DNA of 48,038 nt from Pseudomonadales bacterium (GCA_007130155.1 SLTB01000283.1:1-48038), one strand, 5' to 3'. Positions 34,432 through 42,095 are shown, counted from the stretch's first letter. Numbers and translations: made by a program. The notes: generated from the sequence alone by a model not told the origin.

Positions 34432-35193
34432 TCAGCCGTTGGCCAGTGCCTGAGCCTTCTGCAGCAGCCCGCCCGCGTCCCTCGACGTCGACAGGGCCTT
34501 GAGGAAGCCAAGCACCATGTTTCTGCGCCTGTCGGCGTCGAAAGCGAGATTGCGCTGCTGCGCGAGCCCCTCGAGCAGAAAGCTGATGATGTCATTGCGC
34601 AGATCAAACAGGGTGATGTCCACTTGGCCGGGCGGAAACAATCGCTGAGCGGTGAGCCGACGAGCGCGGTCGTACTCAGTGAGTGCCGGGCTGAAGATCA
34701 CCGCCAGCTCGCGGTCGCTTCGGGCCGCCAGCGACAATTCGGTGAAGGCAAGGAACTCCGGCTTCTGCAGTTGCTCCCAACCGATTTCGATGGCGCGAAT
34801 GAAATAGTCGCGATCATGGGGAAGTTCCGACATGGCTGCTTCGTACATATCGAGCCGGCGCCGAGTGACGTAGTGGACGCTTGCCTCGATCAGGTCCATG
34901 CGCGAGGGAAAATGGTATCGCATCGCCGCCCGTGTCAGCTTGGCGGCTTTCGCCACCTCGGTGGTGGTGGTGGCGCCATAGCCGAGCTGCGCCAGGCAAT
35001 GCACGGCAGCGTCCATGATCCGGCGTCGGGTCATTCCGCTCTTGGCCAGCTCGCCAGCGCCCACCGCTGTCGGATCCTGCAGAATCCAATCGCTACGGGA
35101 CTTGTTGTGGCGGTCGCGAGCAGCGCGCCGAGTTGTCGAAGGGGGCTTCACGCGTTGGGATTCCTTGCTTTCCAGGCTTCTGAACGGCCGCAC
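34432..35193 (-). CDS. TetR family transcriptional regulator with long amino-terminal extension
   Basis: Up to 253 residues. The DNA-binding domain starts unusually late, near residue 53: 'MTRRRIMDAAVHCLAQLGYG', helix-turn-helix 'TEVAKAAKLTRAAMRYHFPS'. The preceding 50 residues are basic and low in structure ('RRAARDRHNKSRSD'), so the real start may be GTG at about 35151 or further in. The carboxy-terminal domain is helical. It is upstream of the third receptor on the same strand, with the GGAAA tract and an inverted repeat between, so it probably controls that receptor. Confidence 0.82.
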   Translation of the reverse strand: MRPFRSLESKESQRVKPPSTTRRAARDRHNKSRSDWILQDPTAVGAGELAKSGMTRRRIMDAAVHCLAQLGYGATTTTEVAKAAKLTRAAMRYHFPSRMDLIEASVHYVTRRRLDMYEAAMSELPHDRDYFIRAIEIGWEQLQKPEFLAFTELSLAARSDRELAVIFSPALTEYDRARRLTAQRLFPPGQVDITLFDLRNDIISFLLEGLAQQRNLAFDADRRRNMVLGFLKALSTSRDAGGLLQKAQALANG

Positions 35194-35306
35194 TATAAAG
35201 CATCCCGACCGTGCAGACCTCCGCCCCGAGGGCCATTAACGAAAGCCTCCCAGTTGGCCTGATGCTTCAGTTGCAGCCTGATCCCGGGCAGCACCGCTGC
35301 GACGAC

Positions 35307-35320
35307 GATTCCGCGGAATC
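35307..35320. repeat. palindrome GATTCCGCGGAATC, copy 1 (intergenic)
   Basis: A perfect 14-base palindrome five bases downstream of the stop of the membrane protein gene at 35326. It is the leftmost of six copies in the right part of the window. Confidence 0.8.
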
Positions 35321-35325
35321 ATGGT

Positions 35326-36108
35326 TCAGGCGCTCTTGACTGGAGGGTCGGTGTGGTCCGAGGTCCCGGCTGATGGTGGGGAGCCCCCGGGTCCTGCCTC
35401 AACCACCAGACGGAACAGAAAAGACAGCGCGAGGACCGCAATGGCATTGCCAATGGGCAGCAGGACGGCGGGCAGGATGGTGCGGAGCATGGGCAGCTCG
35501 GCGTGCGCCATGGCGTAGCCGGGAAGATAGGTCAGCAACGGAAACAGAAGGAAGACGGTCAGCGCCGTCCCACGCTTCCCGGTCAGCAGAGCGTGGGCGT
35601 GCTGGATTCCAAGCGGCTGTTCGATGGCCGTGGCAGGAAGAATGATGGACACCTGGGCAATCTGATAACCGCAGAACAGAATCACACCGACCGTTGCGAT
35701 GCCGACCAGCGTATCGGGCAGGGCCGGGATGAGTATCTGCAGGCCCATGATCGGCAGGCTCAAAACAATGATGAGGCCAACCAGACCCACGTGCAGCAGC
35801 ATGTAAACAACGACGAAGTGCCACTCCCGGCGCCCCCATCGCAGCGAGTGCGTGTCGCCCAGCAGGGCGACGCGATGGGTCGCCAGCGCGAGCCATGCGT
35901 TGGCCACCATGCTGAGAGCCACGAGCCCGAGTTCCTTGACGCCCTGGCTCGGCGGGATCAGGGACAGTGCCCCGACCATCAGCGCGGGAAGACTGACGGC
36001 GGCGACGAGTCGGCCGCCCTGAGAGGTCACGAATCCGAAGGTCTGTTCGAGCACGGTGCGGAAGGGACTCAACCGTTTCTCTCCTGAGGGTGCATGAGAT
36101 CGGGCCAT
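35326..36108 (-). CDS. multi-pass membrane protein of unknown function
   Basis: A 260-residue protein with about six hydrophobic segments, for instance 'VAAVSLPALMVGALSLI', 'VVVYMLLHVGLVGLIIVLSL', 'VGIATVGVILFCGYQIAQVS' and 'LTVFLLFPLLTYLPGYAMA'. The layout resembles inner membrane proteins with a glycerophosphoryl diester phosphodiesterase-type or YciC-like membrane domain, but I cannot assign one with confidence. The amino terminus is cytoplasmic and basic ('GEKRLSPFRTVLEQTF'). Its 5' end overlaps the DUF6933 remnant. A DSAES palindrome lies right after its stop. Confidence 0.7.
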   Translation of the reverse strand: MARSHAPSGEKRLSPFRTVLEQTFGFVTSQGGRLVAAVSLPALMVGALSLIPPSQGVKELGLVALSMVANAWLALATHRVALLGDTHSLRWGRREWHFVVVYMLLHVGLVGLIIVLSLPIMGLQILIPALPDTLVGIATVGVILFCGYQIAQVSIILPATAIEQPLGIQHAHALLTGKRGTALTVFLLFPLLTYLPGYAMAHAELPMLRTILPAVLLPIGNAIAVLALSFLFRLVVEAGPGGSPPSAGTSDHTDPPVKSA

Positions 36109-36307
36109 TTCCTGCCCATCACGGAACGATTGCGTGTCGGGGCCACCCCGACAGTCGACATGGCGCGTATCTCCTGCTCAATGTAATGCGACAGCGCTGC
36201 CATCCGGATCAAACGCTCCTCCACGATGCGGGGCAGGTTCCCGGGCAGGCTCTTGAGATCGCGATCCCGCTCAGCACTTTCCTCGTTGCTCTCAGAATCA
36301 CCACAGA
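36069..36307 (-). pseudogene. DUF6933 protein, deleted remnant
   Basis: A start 'VVILRATRKVLS' matches 'MVILRATKKLLS' of the intact DUF6933 gene at 43150-43665. A different frame then gives 'LKSLPGNLPRIVEERLIRMA' and 'IEQEIRAMSTVGVAPTRNRS', matching 'LKKLPANLPRFVEERLNRLG' and 'RSVVG'. About 45 residues in between are missing, and the end 'VMGRKWPDLMHPQERNG' is not that of the family. So this is a second copy with an internal deletion and a lost 3' end. Confidence 0.75.
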
Positions 36308-36505
36308 CACATTGGACTTCCAGCTGACTCGGTCGAGGACGGGGGCGGCGCCTGCTCTGGGCGAAGTCGCCCAGCACACGCAACTCGACCGCAAAGCACA
36401 GCAACTCCCCAGGCAAGTCGAGGGCTTGCCGGCCCAGCACGGCTATCAGCATCACCCGCCAAGCAATGACCGTTCGGATTGCGATCGCCCGTTCTAGTAC
36501 GCAAA

Positions 36506-36554
36506 TCTCGCCGATGCGCGAAGCGAGGGCGTGGAGATGTCAGAAAAGACAAGG
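36506..36554 (-). repeat. 49-base dispersed repeat, copy B
   Basis: Reverse complement of 12454-12502 with two differences. One end lies about 15 bases from the point where the truncated TPR gene copy is broken, so the repeat sits next to a rearrangement junction. Confidence 0.75.
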
Positions 36555-36569
36555 CGAGACAGTTCGGGC

Positions 36570-36602
36570 GCGCAGGCGCTCGAGGGATTCGATCTTGTTC
36601 AT
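36570..36602 (-). pseudogene. TPR gene, 5' stub
   Basis: ATG 36602 begins 'MNKIESLERLRA', matching 'MNKIEPLERLLS' of the intact TPR gene at 30725-31060, and then the similarity ends. The body of the TPR gene has been replaced by unrelated DNA that includes the 49-base repeat. The divergent partner gene (36654) is intact here. Confidence 0.65.
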
Positions 36603-36653
36603 ACTGGCGATGCTTCCATTCATACTGCCGCGGACACCCGCCCGAGCCGGATC

Positions 36654-36929
36654 ATGGAATTCATACGTTTTTCTGACAACGATACGCTCAGTTTTCGCCA
36701 GATCGATGAGCGCAATGGCGTGCCCAAGGGCACGGCGTTCCGGAACTTCAAGCGTCGACGGCATCTTCTGGTCGAAGGCGACGACTACTTCTATCTACCC
36801 GCACAAGCCTATGGCGAGACGATCGATCGGCTGCGTGATGAAGGGCGGATATATCCGACCATGGTGCATCTCGTGCTCATCACCGAACGCGGCTACAGCA
36901 AGCTCATCGACGGCAATGCTGGGGCCTGA
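36654..36929 (+). CDS. putative phage-type DNA-binding/antirepressor-like protein
   Basis: A 91-residue protein 'MEFIRFSDNDTLSFRQIDER', 'NGVPKGTAFRNFKRRRHLLV', 'DDYFYLPAQAYGETIDRLRD', 'VHLVLITERGYSKLID'. The layout (a helix-turn-helix-like first half, then a region resembling the end of ORF6N/antirepressor amino-terminal domains) suggests a phage-derived regulator, but the family is not certain. The track ORF starts at 36531; I prefer 36654 because the duplicate at 31111 is conserved from there. Homology between the two loci extends through the divergent promoter region. Confidence 0.6.
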   Translation: MEFIRFSDNDTLSFRQIDERNGVPKGTAFRNFKRRRHLLVEGDDYFYLPAQAYGETIDRLRDEGRIYPTMVHLVLITERGYSKLIDGNAGA

Positions 36930-36979
36930 TGCATCTGTGGTGCCGATTCGAACGTGCCGGCTTGAGCGTTGCCATCGTT

Positions 36980-38380
36980 TCAAAAGACTGCGAAATGGGC
37001 GATCAAGACCACAACCGGCAAGCTGATGGCCGTCCTGAGCAGGAAGATGGTCACCAGATTGAGAAAATTCAGCGGAATTTTTGACTTCAGGATCAGGACT
37101 CCGACCTCGGACATGTAGATCAACTGCGTTATCGACACCGCAATGATGACAAACCGTGTCAACTCGCTCTCGATGCCGGCCGCGGCTACTGCAGGCAAAA
37201 ACATTTCCGCGAACCCCAGGAGAAAGGCCGGTGCAGCTTTATCCGCCTCGGGCAGCTGCATCAACTCGAGGATCGGCACCAGCGGCAGTGAAAGCCAGGT
37301 CAGAATGGGCGTGAATTCGGCGACCACCAGACCCAGCGTGGCAATGGCGATCAAAGGTGGCGTCAACCCGAACCAGATATCGCTGACATTCCTGATGGCG
37401 GACTTCATCACGCCAGCCAGATTCGGTGCTGTGCGCGCCTTGTTGATGGCTTGCTCGGCACCCCACGACACCAGGGATCGGCCGGCAGGAACCTCCTCGT
37501 TCAGGATGTTTCCACCGGCCGGATAGTAGTCATTTGATATGCGTGACAGGGGAGGGATCCTTGGCAGGACGATGGCAGTCAACACGCCCGCGACGACAAC
37601 CGTGGCGTAGTACTGAAGAAACATATGCCCGAGGCCGGCAAACTCGGCCACTACCAATGTGAAGGGCAAAGAGACGATGGAGAAGTTGGTGACGATCACC
37701 GCAGAGTGCCTGGCGGAATAGTAGCCGCTCTCATATTGCTGCGCGGTAATCAAAACACCCACTGGAGCCGATGACAGCCAGGACGCCAGTGTGTCGATGG
37801 ACGCCCGCCCTGGAATGCAGAACAGCTTTCTGAACAGGTTCCGAAACAGCGTGCCAATGAATTCCATGAGGCCGAATTCAGTCAGCAGGGGCAGCAGCAG
37901 CGCGGCAAAGAGGAAGATGGTGATGATTGCCGTTGCCAGATCGTGCAGAACAATTTGCCCGGTACGCTCAGACCAGATCCATTCGGGTCCCCAGCTGAAA
38001 TAGATCATCAGCCCGATGCCAAGCCCAGCCCAGCGCAGCAGCAACCAGGGGATGCTGACTGAAAACAGCTCTTTGATGAAGTGTGTTCTGGGTGGGGATG
38101 CCGGCTTGATGAGCGTGAAGTAGGCCGTCGCAGTCGCTGACACGAACAGAATGCCGATCACGATGGAGGCGATGTATTCCGATAGGGCCTCCTGCAGCAT
38201 ATTCGCCAGGATCGCCATCACGATGGTGTATTGGCCTTCGTGCACGACCGGGAAGAGGAAGGCGAAAACACCAATCAATGACGGAACGGTCAGCTTGAAC
38301 AGCAGCTTCCTATCGAGGGCCGTGATCCCCGGATGGATTTTTGAAGCTTGATCGGGTGGATCAGCTTTATCGATGGGCAC
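36980..38380 (-). CDS. YjiH family permease-like protein (nucleoside recognition domain)
   Basis: A 466-residue protein with about ten membrane segments. 'LASWLSSAPVGVLITAQQYE' and 'FAEMFLPAVAAAGIESELTR' are typical of the YjiH/nucleoside recognition (Gate) group. It starts with GTG 38380 ('MPIDKADPPDQASKIHPG'). It follows the ureohydrolase gene on the minus strand, 58 bases behind, so the two probably form an operon. By context it may import a guanidino compound or export the product; the transport role is inference. Confidence 0.85.
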   Translation of the reverse strand: MPIDKADPPDQASKIHPGITALDRKLLFKLTVPSLIGVFAFLFPVVHEGQYTIVMAILANMLQEALSEYIASIVIGILFVSATATAYFTLIKPASPPRTHFIKELFSVSIPWLLLRWAGLGIGLMIYFSWGPEWIWSERTGQIVLHDLATAIITIFLFAALLLPLLTEFGLMEFIGTLFRNLFRKLFCIPGRASIDTLASWLSSAPVGVLITAQQYESGYYSARHSAVIVTNFSIVSLPFTLVVAEFAGLGHMFLQYYATVVVAGVLTAIVLPRIPPLSRISNDYYPAGGNILNEEVPAGRSLVSWGAEQAINKARTAPNLAGVMKSAIRNVSDIWFGLTPPLIAIATLGLVVAEFTPILTWLSLPLVPILELMQLPEADKAAPAFLLGFAEMFLPAVAAAGIESELTRFVIIAVSITQLIYMSEVGVLILKSKIPLNFLNLVTIFLLRTAISLPVVVLIAHFAVF

Positions 38381-38438
38381 TGTTGACCAACTGCCATGTA
38401 TCGTTGATGGAATTTTTCGTGGAGGTCGAGTCTGGTTG

Positions 38439-39410
38439 TCAGCGCCGGTTAGCGATGGCTTCTGCGAAGATGCACAGCATTTCCCACATCAAAGTCGCAC
38501 CCACCAGGGCCGTGTTGCCGCTTGGATCGAACGGCGGGGACACCTCCACAACATCACCACCGATGAGATTCAAGCCGCGCAGGCCACGCAACATCACCTG
38601 TGCATCAAAGGTATTGATGCCTCCCACTTCCGGTGTTCCTGTACCCGGGGCATACACAGGATCAAGGCAGTCCACATCGAAGCTGACATAGGTGGGCGCT
38701 TCACCGACGACGCTCAGAGCCTCCGTTATGACCTGGTTCACGCCGAGTTCGAAGTACTCCTCGATCCGTATGACGCGTATCCCCTGCTCGAGCCCCCAGG
38801 CGTCATCCTCCGCACTGTAGAGCCCACCCCGGATGCCGATCTGAATAACGCGTTTCGCATCCAGAAGCCCTTCTTCGATGGCGCGTCGGAATGGCGTTCC
38901 ATGGGTGTATTTGAAGTCGCCGAAATACCGATCCAGGGTGTCGGTATGGGCGTCGAAATGCACCATGCCCATGGGGCCATGCTTCTTAGCCAGCGCTCGC
39001 AGCACCGGCAGACTGATCAGGTGATCCCCGCCTGCAGACAACGGCACGATGTTCCGGTCCACGGCATCCCGGTAGAAGCCTTCGACCAGATCCAAGGTAT
39101 CTTCAACGCTGATCGGGTTGACCGGTGTGTCACCCAGGTCTGCGCAATTGGCTAGGCTGTAGGGACTGATCTCGAGCACAGGATGAAATCTTCGCATGAG
39201 CGCAGAGAGTTCCCGCATCTGGCGGGGACCGTGGCGAGCGCCGGGTCTGTTGGTCGTCCCGCCATCCCACGGAATACCAATCAGCCCCAGCTCCACGTCA
39301 TTCGCCTGCTCCAGAGCAATACTTGGCAACCGCATGAAGGTCGCGATGCCGGCGTAGCGGGGAACGTTATTCGAGTCTATGGGCTGAAAACGATCTGGCG
39401 GTGATTGCAT
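38439..39410 (-). CDS. ureohydrolase (agmatinase/guanidinobutyrase family)
   Basis: A 323-residue member of the arginase/agmatinase family. Binuclear metal motifs: 'SAGGDHLISLP', 'VHFDAHTDTLD', 'SFDVDCLDPVYAPGTGTPE'. 'GIPWDGGTTNRPGARHGPRQ' near the amino terminus is the usual agmatinase/guanidinobutyrase-type segment. It hydrolyses a guanidino compound to urea and an amine; whether the substrate is agmatine, guanidinobutyrate, guanidinopropionate or guanidine cannot be decided. No urease genes are seen. It precedes the YjiH permease gene in an apparent operon. Confidence 0.9.
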   Translation of the reverse strand: MQSPPDRFQPIDSNNVPRYAGIATFMRLPSIALEQANDVELGLIGIPWDGGTTNRPGARHGPRQMRELSALMRRFHPVLEISPYSLANCADLGDTPVNPISVEDTLDLVEGFYRDAVDRNIVPLSAGGDHLISLPVLRALAKKHGPMGMVHFDAHTDTLDRYFGDFKYTHGTPFRRAIEEGLLDAKRVIQIGIRGGLYSAEDDAWGLEQGIRVIRIEEYFELGVNQVITEALSVVGEAPTYVSFDVDCLDPVYAPGTGTPEVGGINTFDAQVMLRGLRGLNLIGGDVVEVSPPFDPSGNTALVGATLMWEMLCIFAEAIANRR

Positions 39411-39730
39411 GGTGCCGCTCTCATGTCAGTGGCCAAGGTATCAACGGTCTGCTGCGATTTCGGGCGGCCTGCCAATCCCGGAAAGTTGCGGAATCGACCC
39501 TGAAGATTGCAGAAAGGATCGGCAGAAGGGGTGGTTCTTCGTTCCAGAAGCTCGTCCGTTGTGCGGGCACCAGCGACCCATTCCGTGTGCTCGTGATGGC
39601 TTGCAAGAAACCTGCCCGAGCTGCACTTCGTCGCTGGGCCAGATCGTGCACAGATTGCATGCCTGATGAACATGCGCGCACCGAAACGAAGCGCAGGTGT
39701 AGGATTGCTGTGGTCTGACCCCTGGAGGGT
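39411..39730. other. intergenic stretch of 320 bases without recognised gene
   Basis: Short ORFs on both strands overlap each other and match nothing I know. It separates the ureohydrolase unit from the nitronate monooxygenase gene and probably holds the promoter of the former. Confidence 0.4.
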
Positions 39731-40768
39731 TCAGATTCCGCCCGCCAACTCCCGGGTGAGCACCGACGCTGAGATTTCCCTGCACCCGCTCGCATTCTGC
39801 CCGGCCCACAAGGGCGAGAACTCACCGCTGCCCAGGCTCTCAGCATTCGCGCGCAGCGGTGCGATAGCTGTCGCCGCCAGGGGAAAGGCCGGAGCGGCGG
39901 TGCTCATAGGTCCGAGTTTGCGCATCAGACGGTTGACGATGCCCCGCGCCGGCCGCCCGGTGAACAGGTTGGTCAGCGCCGTGACCCGGGCCGCCTCGCT
40001 TTTCAGGGCCTCGCGATGGACGGCACTTGTGGTGGCTTCCTCGCACAGCAGATAAGCGGTGCCCACCTGCACGCCGGCAGCGCCTAGCGCCATGGCAGCG
40101 GCGACACCCTTGGCGTCGGCGACGCCGCCCGCAGCGATCACCGGAACCTTCACCGCCTTAACGATCTGCGGAAGCAATGCGAACGTGCCGACCTGCGCGT
40201 TGAGATCGTCCGACAGGAAGTGACCGCGATGCCCACCCGCCTCGATCCCCTGGGCGATGACGGCATCGATGCCATGGGCCTCGAGCCAGAGCGCCTCGTC
40301 GACCGTCGTGGCCGAAGACAGGATCTTCGCGCCGAAGGACCGTACCCGCGCCAGCAGTTCAGGTTCCGGCAGGCCGAAGTGAAAACTGACGACGGCGGGT
40401 TCGAAGGCCTCCAGCACCTCGACGGCCTCGGCGCTGAATGGCAGGCGCTGCGGGCCCGCGGGAATGGCGTCCGTGTCGATCCCGAACTCGGCGAAGTAGG
40501 GTGTGAGCGCCTCACGCCAGATCGCTTCGCGCATGGCGTCCGCCTCAGGCTGTGCGTGACAGAAGAAATTGACGTTGTACGGTTTGCTGGTCTGCGCCTT
40601 GATCATCGCCAGCTCCTGGCGCATGGCGTCGAGACTCAGCATGGCGCAGGGAAGGGAGCCGAGTCCTCCGGCGCTGCAGACCGCGATGGTGAGTGCGCTG
40701 TTTTGTACGCCGGCCATTGGAGCCTGGATGATTGGGAGGTCGATACCCAGAAGCTTTTGCAGCGTCAT
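39731..40768 (-). CDS. nitronate monooxygenase family flavoprotein
   Basis: A 345-residue TIM-barrel FMN enzyme: 'LPIIQAPMAGVQNSALTIAV', 'VSFHFGLPEPELL', 'AQGIEAGGHRGHF', 'PVIAAGGVADAKGVAAAMAL' and 'GAAGVQVGTAYL'. The catalytic histidine is that in 'EAGGHRG'. The enzyme oxidises alkyl nitronates (for example propionate 3-nitronate) to carbonyl compounds and nitrite. The ATG overlaps the stop of a truncated antitoxin gene (ATGA), so translation may be coupled to that stub, an odd arrangement. Length is normal for the class I type. Confidence 0.92.
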   Translation of the reverse strand: MTLQKLLGIDLPIIQAPMAGVQNSALTIAVCSAGGLGSLPCAMLSLDAMRQELAMIKAQTSKPYNVNFFCHAQPEADAMREAIWREALTPYFAEFGIDTDAIPAGPQRLPFSAEAVEVLEAFEPAVVSFHFGLPEPELLARVRSFGAKILSSATTVDEALWLEAHGIDAVIAQGIEAGGHRGHFLSDDLNAQVGTFALLPQIVKAVKVPVIAAGGVADAKGVAAAMALGAAGVQVGTAYLLCEEATTSAVHREALKSEAARVTALTNLFTGRPARGIVNRLMRKLGPMSTAAPAFPLAATAIAPLRANAESLGSGEFSPLWAGQNASGCREISASVLTRELAGGI

Positions 40769-40947
40769 TTGGCAGTTCCTTTGGGCGTTGCGGTCTTCAT
40801 GCGCGCGGCGGCCACCTCGTTCGGGGCAACCCGGGTCGCACGCGCCGTCTTGCGAGCTTTCAGCTCCGCAATCGATTCCAGCAGCTTCTCACTGATCTGC
40901 TCACCGGTGAGTTTTCGTTCTGGCTTGGACCTATTACCCATCTTCAA
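40765..40947 (-). pseudogene. XRE-type antitoxin, amino-terminal half
   Basis: A 60-residue frame 'GEQISEKLLESIAELKARKT', 'RATRVAPNEVAAARMKT', then 'ATPKGTAK' and stop. The first part is the leader of HigA/NadS-type antitoxins, which have '(V)EPNEVxxARxKTGLSQ...' followed by a helix-turn-helix. The HTH is missing, the gene being cut at 'KTA'. Its stop overlaps the start of the nitronate monooxygenase. The carboxy-terminal end of a gene of this same family lies at the right edge of the window. Confidence 0.65.
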
Positions 40948-40992
40948 TGGCCTCGCGAATGCGATTGATGGGTGTTCGGGAACAAGTACGCG

Positions 40993-41139
40993 CTACGCAG
41001 CATCGAGCGTGCGAATCCGTCCAACCTCTTTCTTGATAACCTGGGCTGCGTCCCAAAGGTCCGCGGCCCGCTGGGCGTTCAGCCAGAACTCCGGCGCTTC
41101 AAGCCGATCGTATCGGGATTGCTCATAGTCCTACACCAT
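40993..41139 (-). pseudogene. HigA-type antitoxin remnant
   Basis: ATG GTG TAG starts the frame, followed by 'DYEQSRYDRLEAPEFWLNAQ' and 'RAADLWDAAQVIKKEVGRIR', ending 'TLDAA'. The 'EFWLN(A/L)Q...DLW' segment is the end of HigA-like antitoxins. The HTH domain is missing between the start and 'DYE'. It directly follows the HigB end, in normal toxin-antitoxin order. Confidence 0.6.
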
Positions 41140-41140
41140 T

Positions 41141-41205
41141 TCAGTGGTAATCGCAGATCTCCACCTCATAGGCGTCTCCGTCCTGAAACCGGGAACAGAT
41201 GCGCC
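41141..41205 (-). pseudogene. HigB-type toxin, carboxy-terminal remnant
   Basis: The frame 'RICSRFQDGDAYEVEICDYH' and stop matches the end of HigB toxins ('...RFEDGDAYDVDxVDYH'). Everything upstream is gone: an unrelated antidote gene remnant begins 8 bases away. Confidence 0.6.
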
Positions 41206-41212
41206 CAGCGCG

Positions 41213-41482
41213 CTATGCGGCTAGTGCTTTGGCAATCTTCGCAACTGTAGCGAATGTAGGGTTACCTTCCTCGGAAAGTGCCTTGTAGAGTCCCTCTCTG
41301 GACATGCCCGCTTCTCTTGCGAGCTGGCTCATGTTCTTTGCCCGCGCAATGACTTCAAGGGCATGGATGATATAACTCGGGTCATCACCACCCTCTTCAA
41401 GGACAGCTTCCAGGTACGCCTGGACATCATCCTAACTTTTCAGATATTCCGCAGAATCCCAACGACTGAGCTTGACGGCCAT
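41213..41482 (-). pseudogene. addiction module antidote protein with in-frame TAG
   Basis: From ATG 41482 one frame of 89 codons reads 'MAVKLSRWDSAEYLKS', TAG, 'DDVQAYLEAVLEEGGDDPSY', 'ALEVIARAKNMSQLAREAGM', 'SREGLYKALSEEGNPTFATV' and 'AKIAKALAA'. This is the putative addiction module antidote family (helix-turn-helix of the HigA-like type). The TAG at codon 17 stands where the family has Glu. The upstream toxin gene is reduced to its last codons ('SKDIAKAKALAEQPEM', about 41484-41535). Restart at a downstream ATG could still yield the HTH part, so partial activity cannot be excluded. Confidence 0.7.
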
Positions 41483-41753
41483 TTCACATCTCCGGTTGCT
41501 CGGCCAATGCTTTGGCTTTCGCGATGTCTTTACTCACTGGGCCGACAGGAACAGCGGATTTGCGAAGTAGATGGATTGTACGGCAAGGTTGCAACTTGGC
41601 TCACCAGCGGCTGCATAGAGATCCGCTTTTACTCGCTGACACAAGGTCGTTCTTTTCCGTTCGGCCGCGTCCGGTACAGTGGTGGAGCCTCGGGCCACAG
41701 GAAATGGCGGTAGAGTTCATCGTGGTCTGCCCCCCAGAGAATGATCGCCTCAT

Positions 41754-42095
41754 TCACGCGGCCAGCCACTTCTCCACCGGGTGTGTCAGGAACACCTCGA
41801 GATCAACACCATCGCCGCCCACCAGCAGGGAAGGAGTGGGACGAAAGGACCCGGTGAATGCGGCCATTCCCGGCAGGGCGTCGGGACGACGACTGCTCTT
41901 GACCTCGATCGCGACGAGTCGCTTGCCGGCGCGGACCACGAAGTCCACTTCGTGATTGCGTTCGCGCCAGTAGAATAGCTCGCAGACACCCTGCGCGGCG
42001 GCGTTGACCAGATGGGCGCCGACGGCGGATTCCACCAGCCGACCGTAGAACTCCCGGTCGTCCCGTGCCTCCTCCGGGGAGATCTCCGCCGTCGC
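41754..42095 (-). pseudogene. AAA-type ATPase (DUF4143), carboxy-terminal fragment
   Basis: The frame reads 'EEARDDREFYGRLVESAVGA', 'HLVNAAAQGVCELFYWRERN' and 'HEVDFVVRAGKRLVAIEVKS', ending 'PVEKWLAA'. This is the DUF4143 nuclease-like domain of prokaryotic AAA ATPases, with the 'VDFVV...AIEVKS' PD-(D/E)xK-type core. The ATPase domain is missing: at about 42095 the sequence changes abruptly into a DUF222 gene fragment, in the same orientation. Confidence 0.75.

Noticed and set aside
34181-34453. Lys/Gly-rich peptide encoded through the GGAAA tract
   Set aside because: The frame exists only because a pentanucleotide repeat has no stop codon. There is no ribosome binding site and it is antisense to the receptor promoter.
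39660-39730. 'GGTCTGACCCC' stretch before the nitronate monooxygenase stop considered as a mobile element flank
   Set aside because: Only one short copy was seen and no transposase or paired repeat is near.
41450-41463. Degenerate palindrome ATTCCGCAGAATCC in the antidote gene
   Set aside because: It resembles the DSAES palindrome with two changes, but 'WDSAEYL' is the normal family sequence at this point, so it is probably coincidence.
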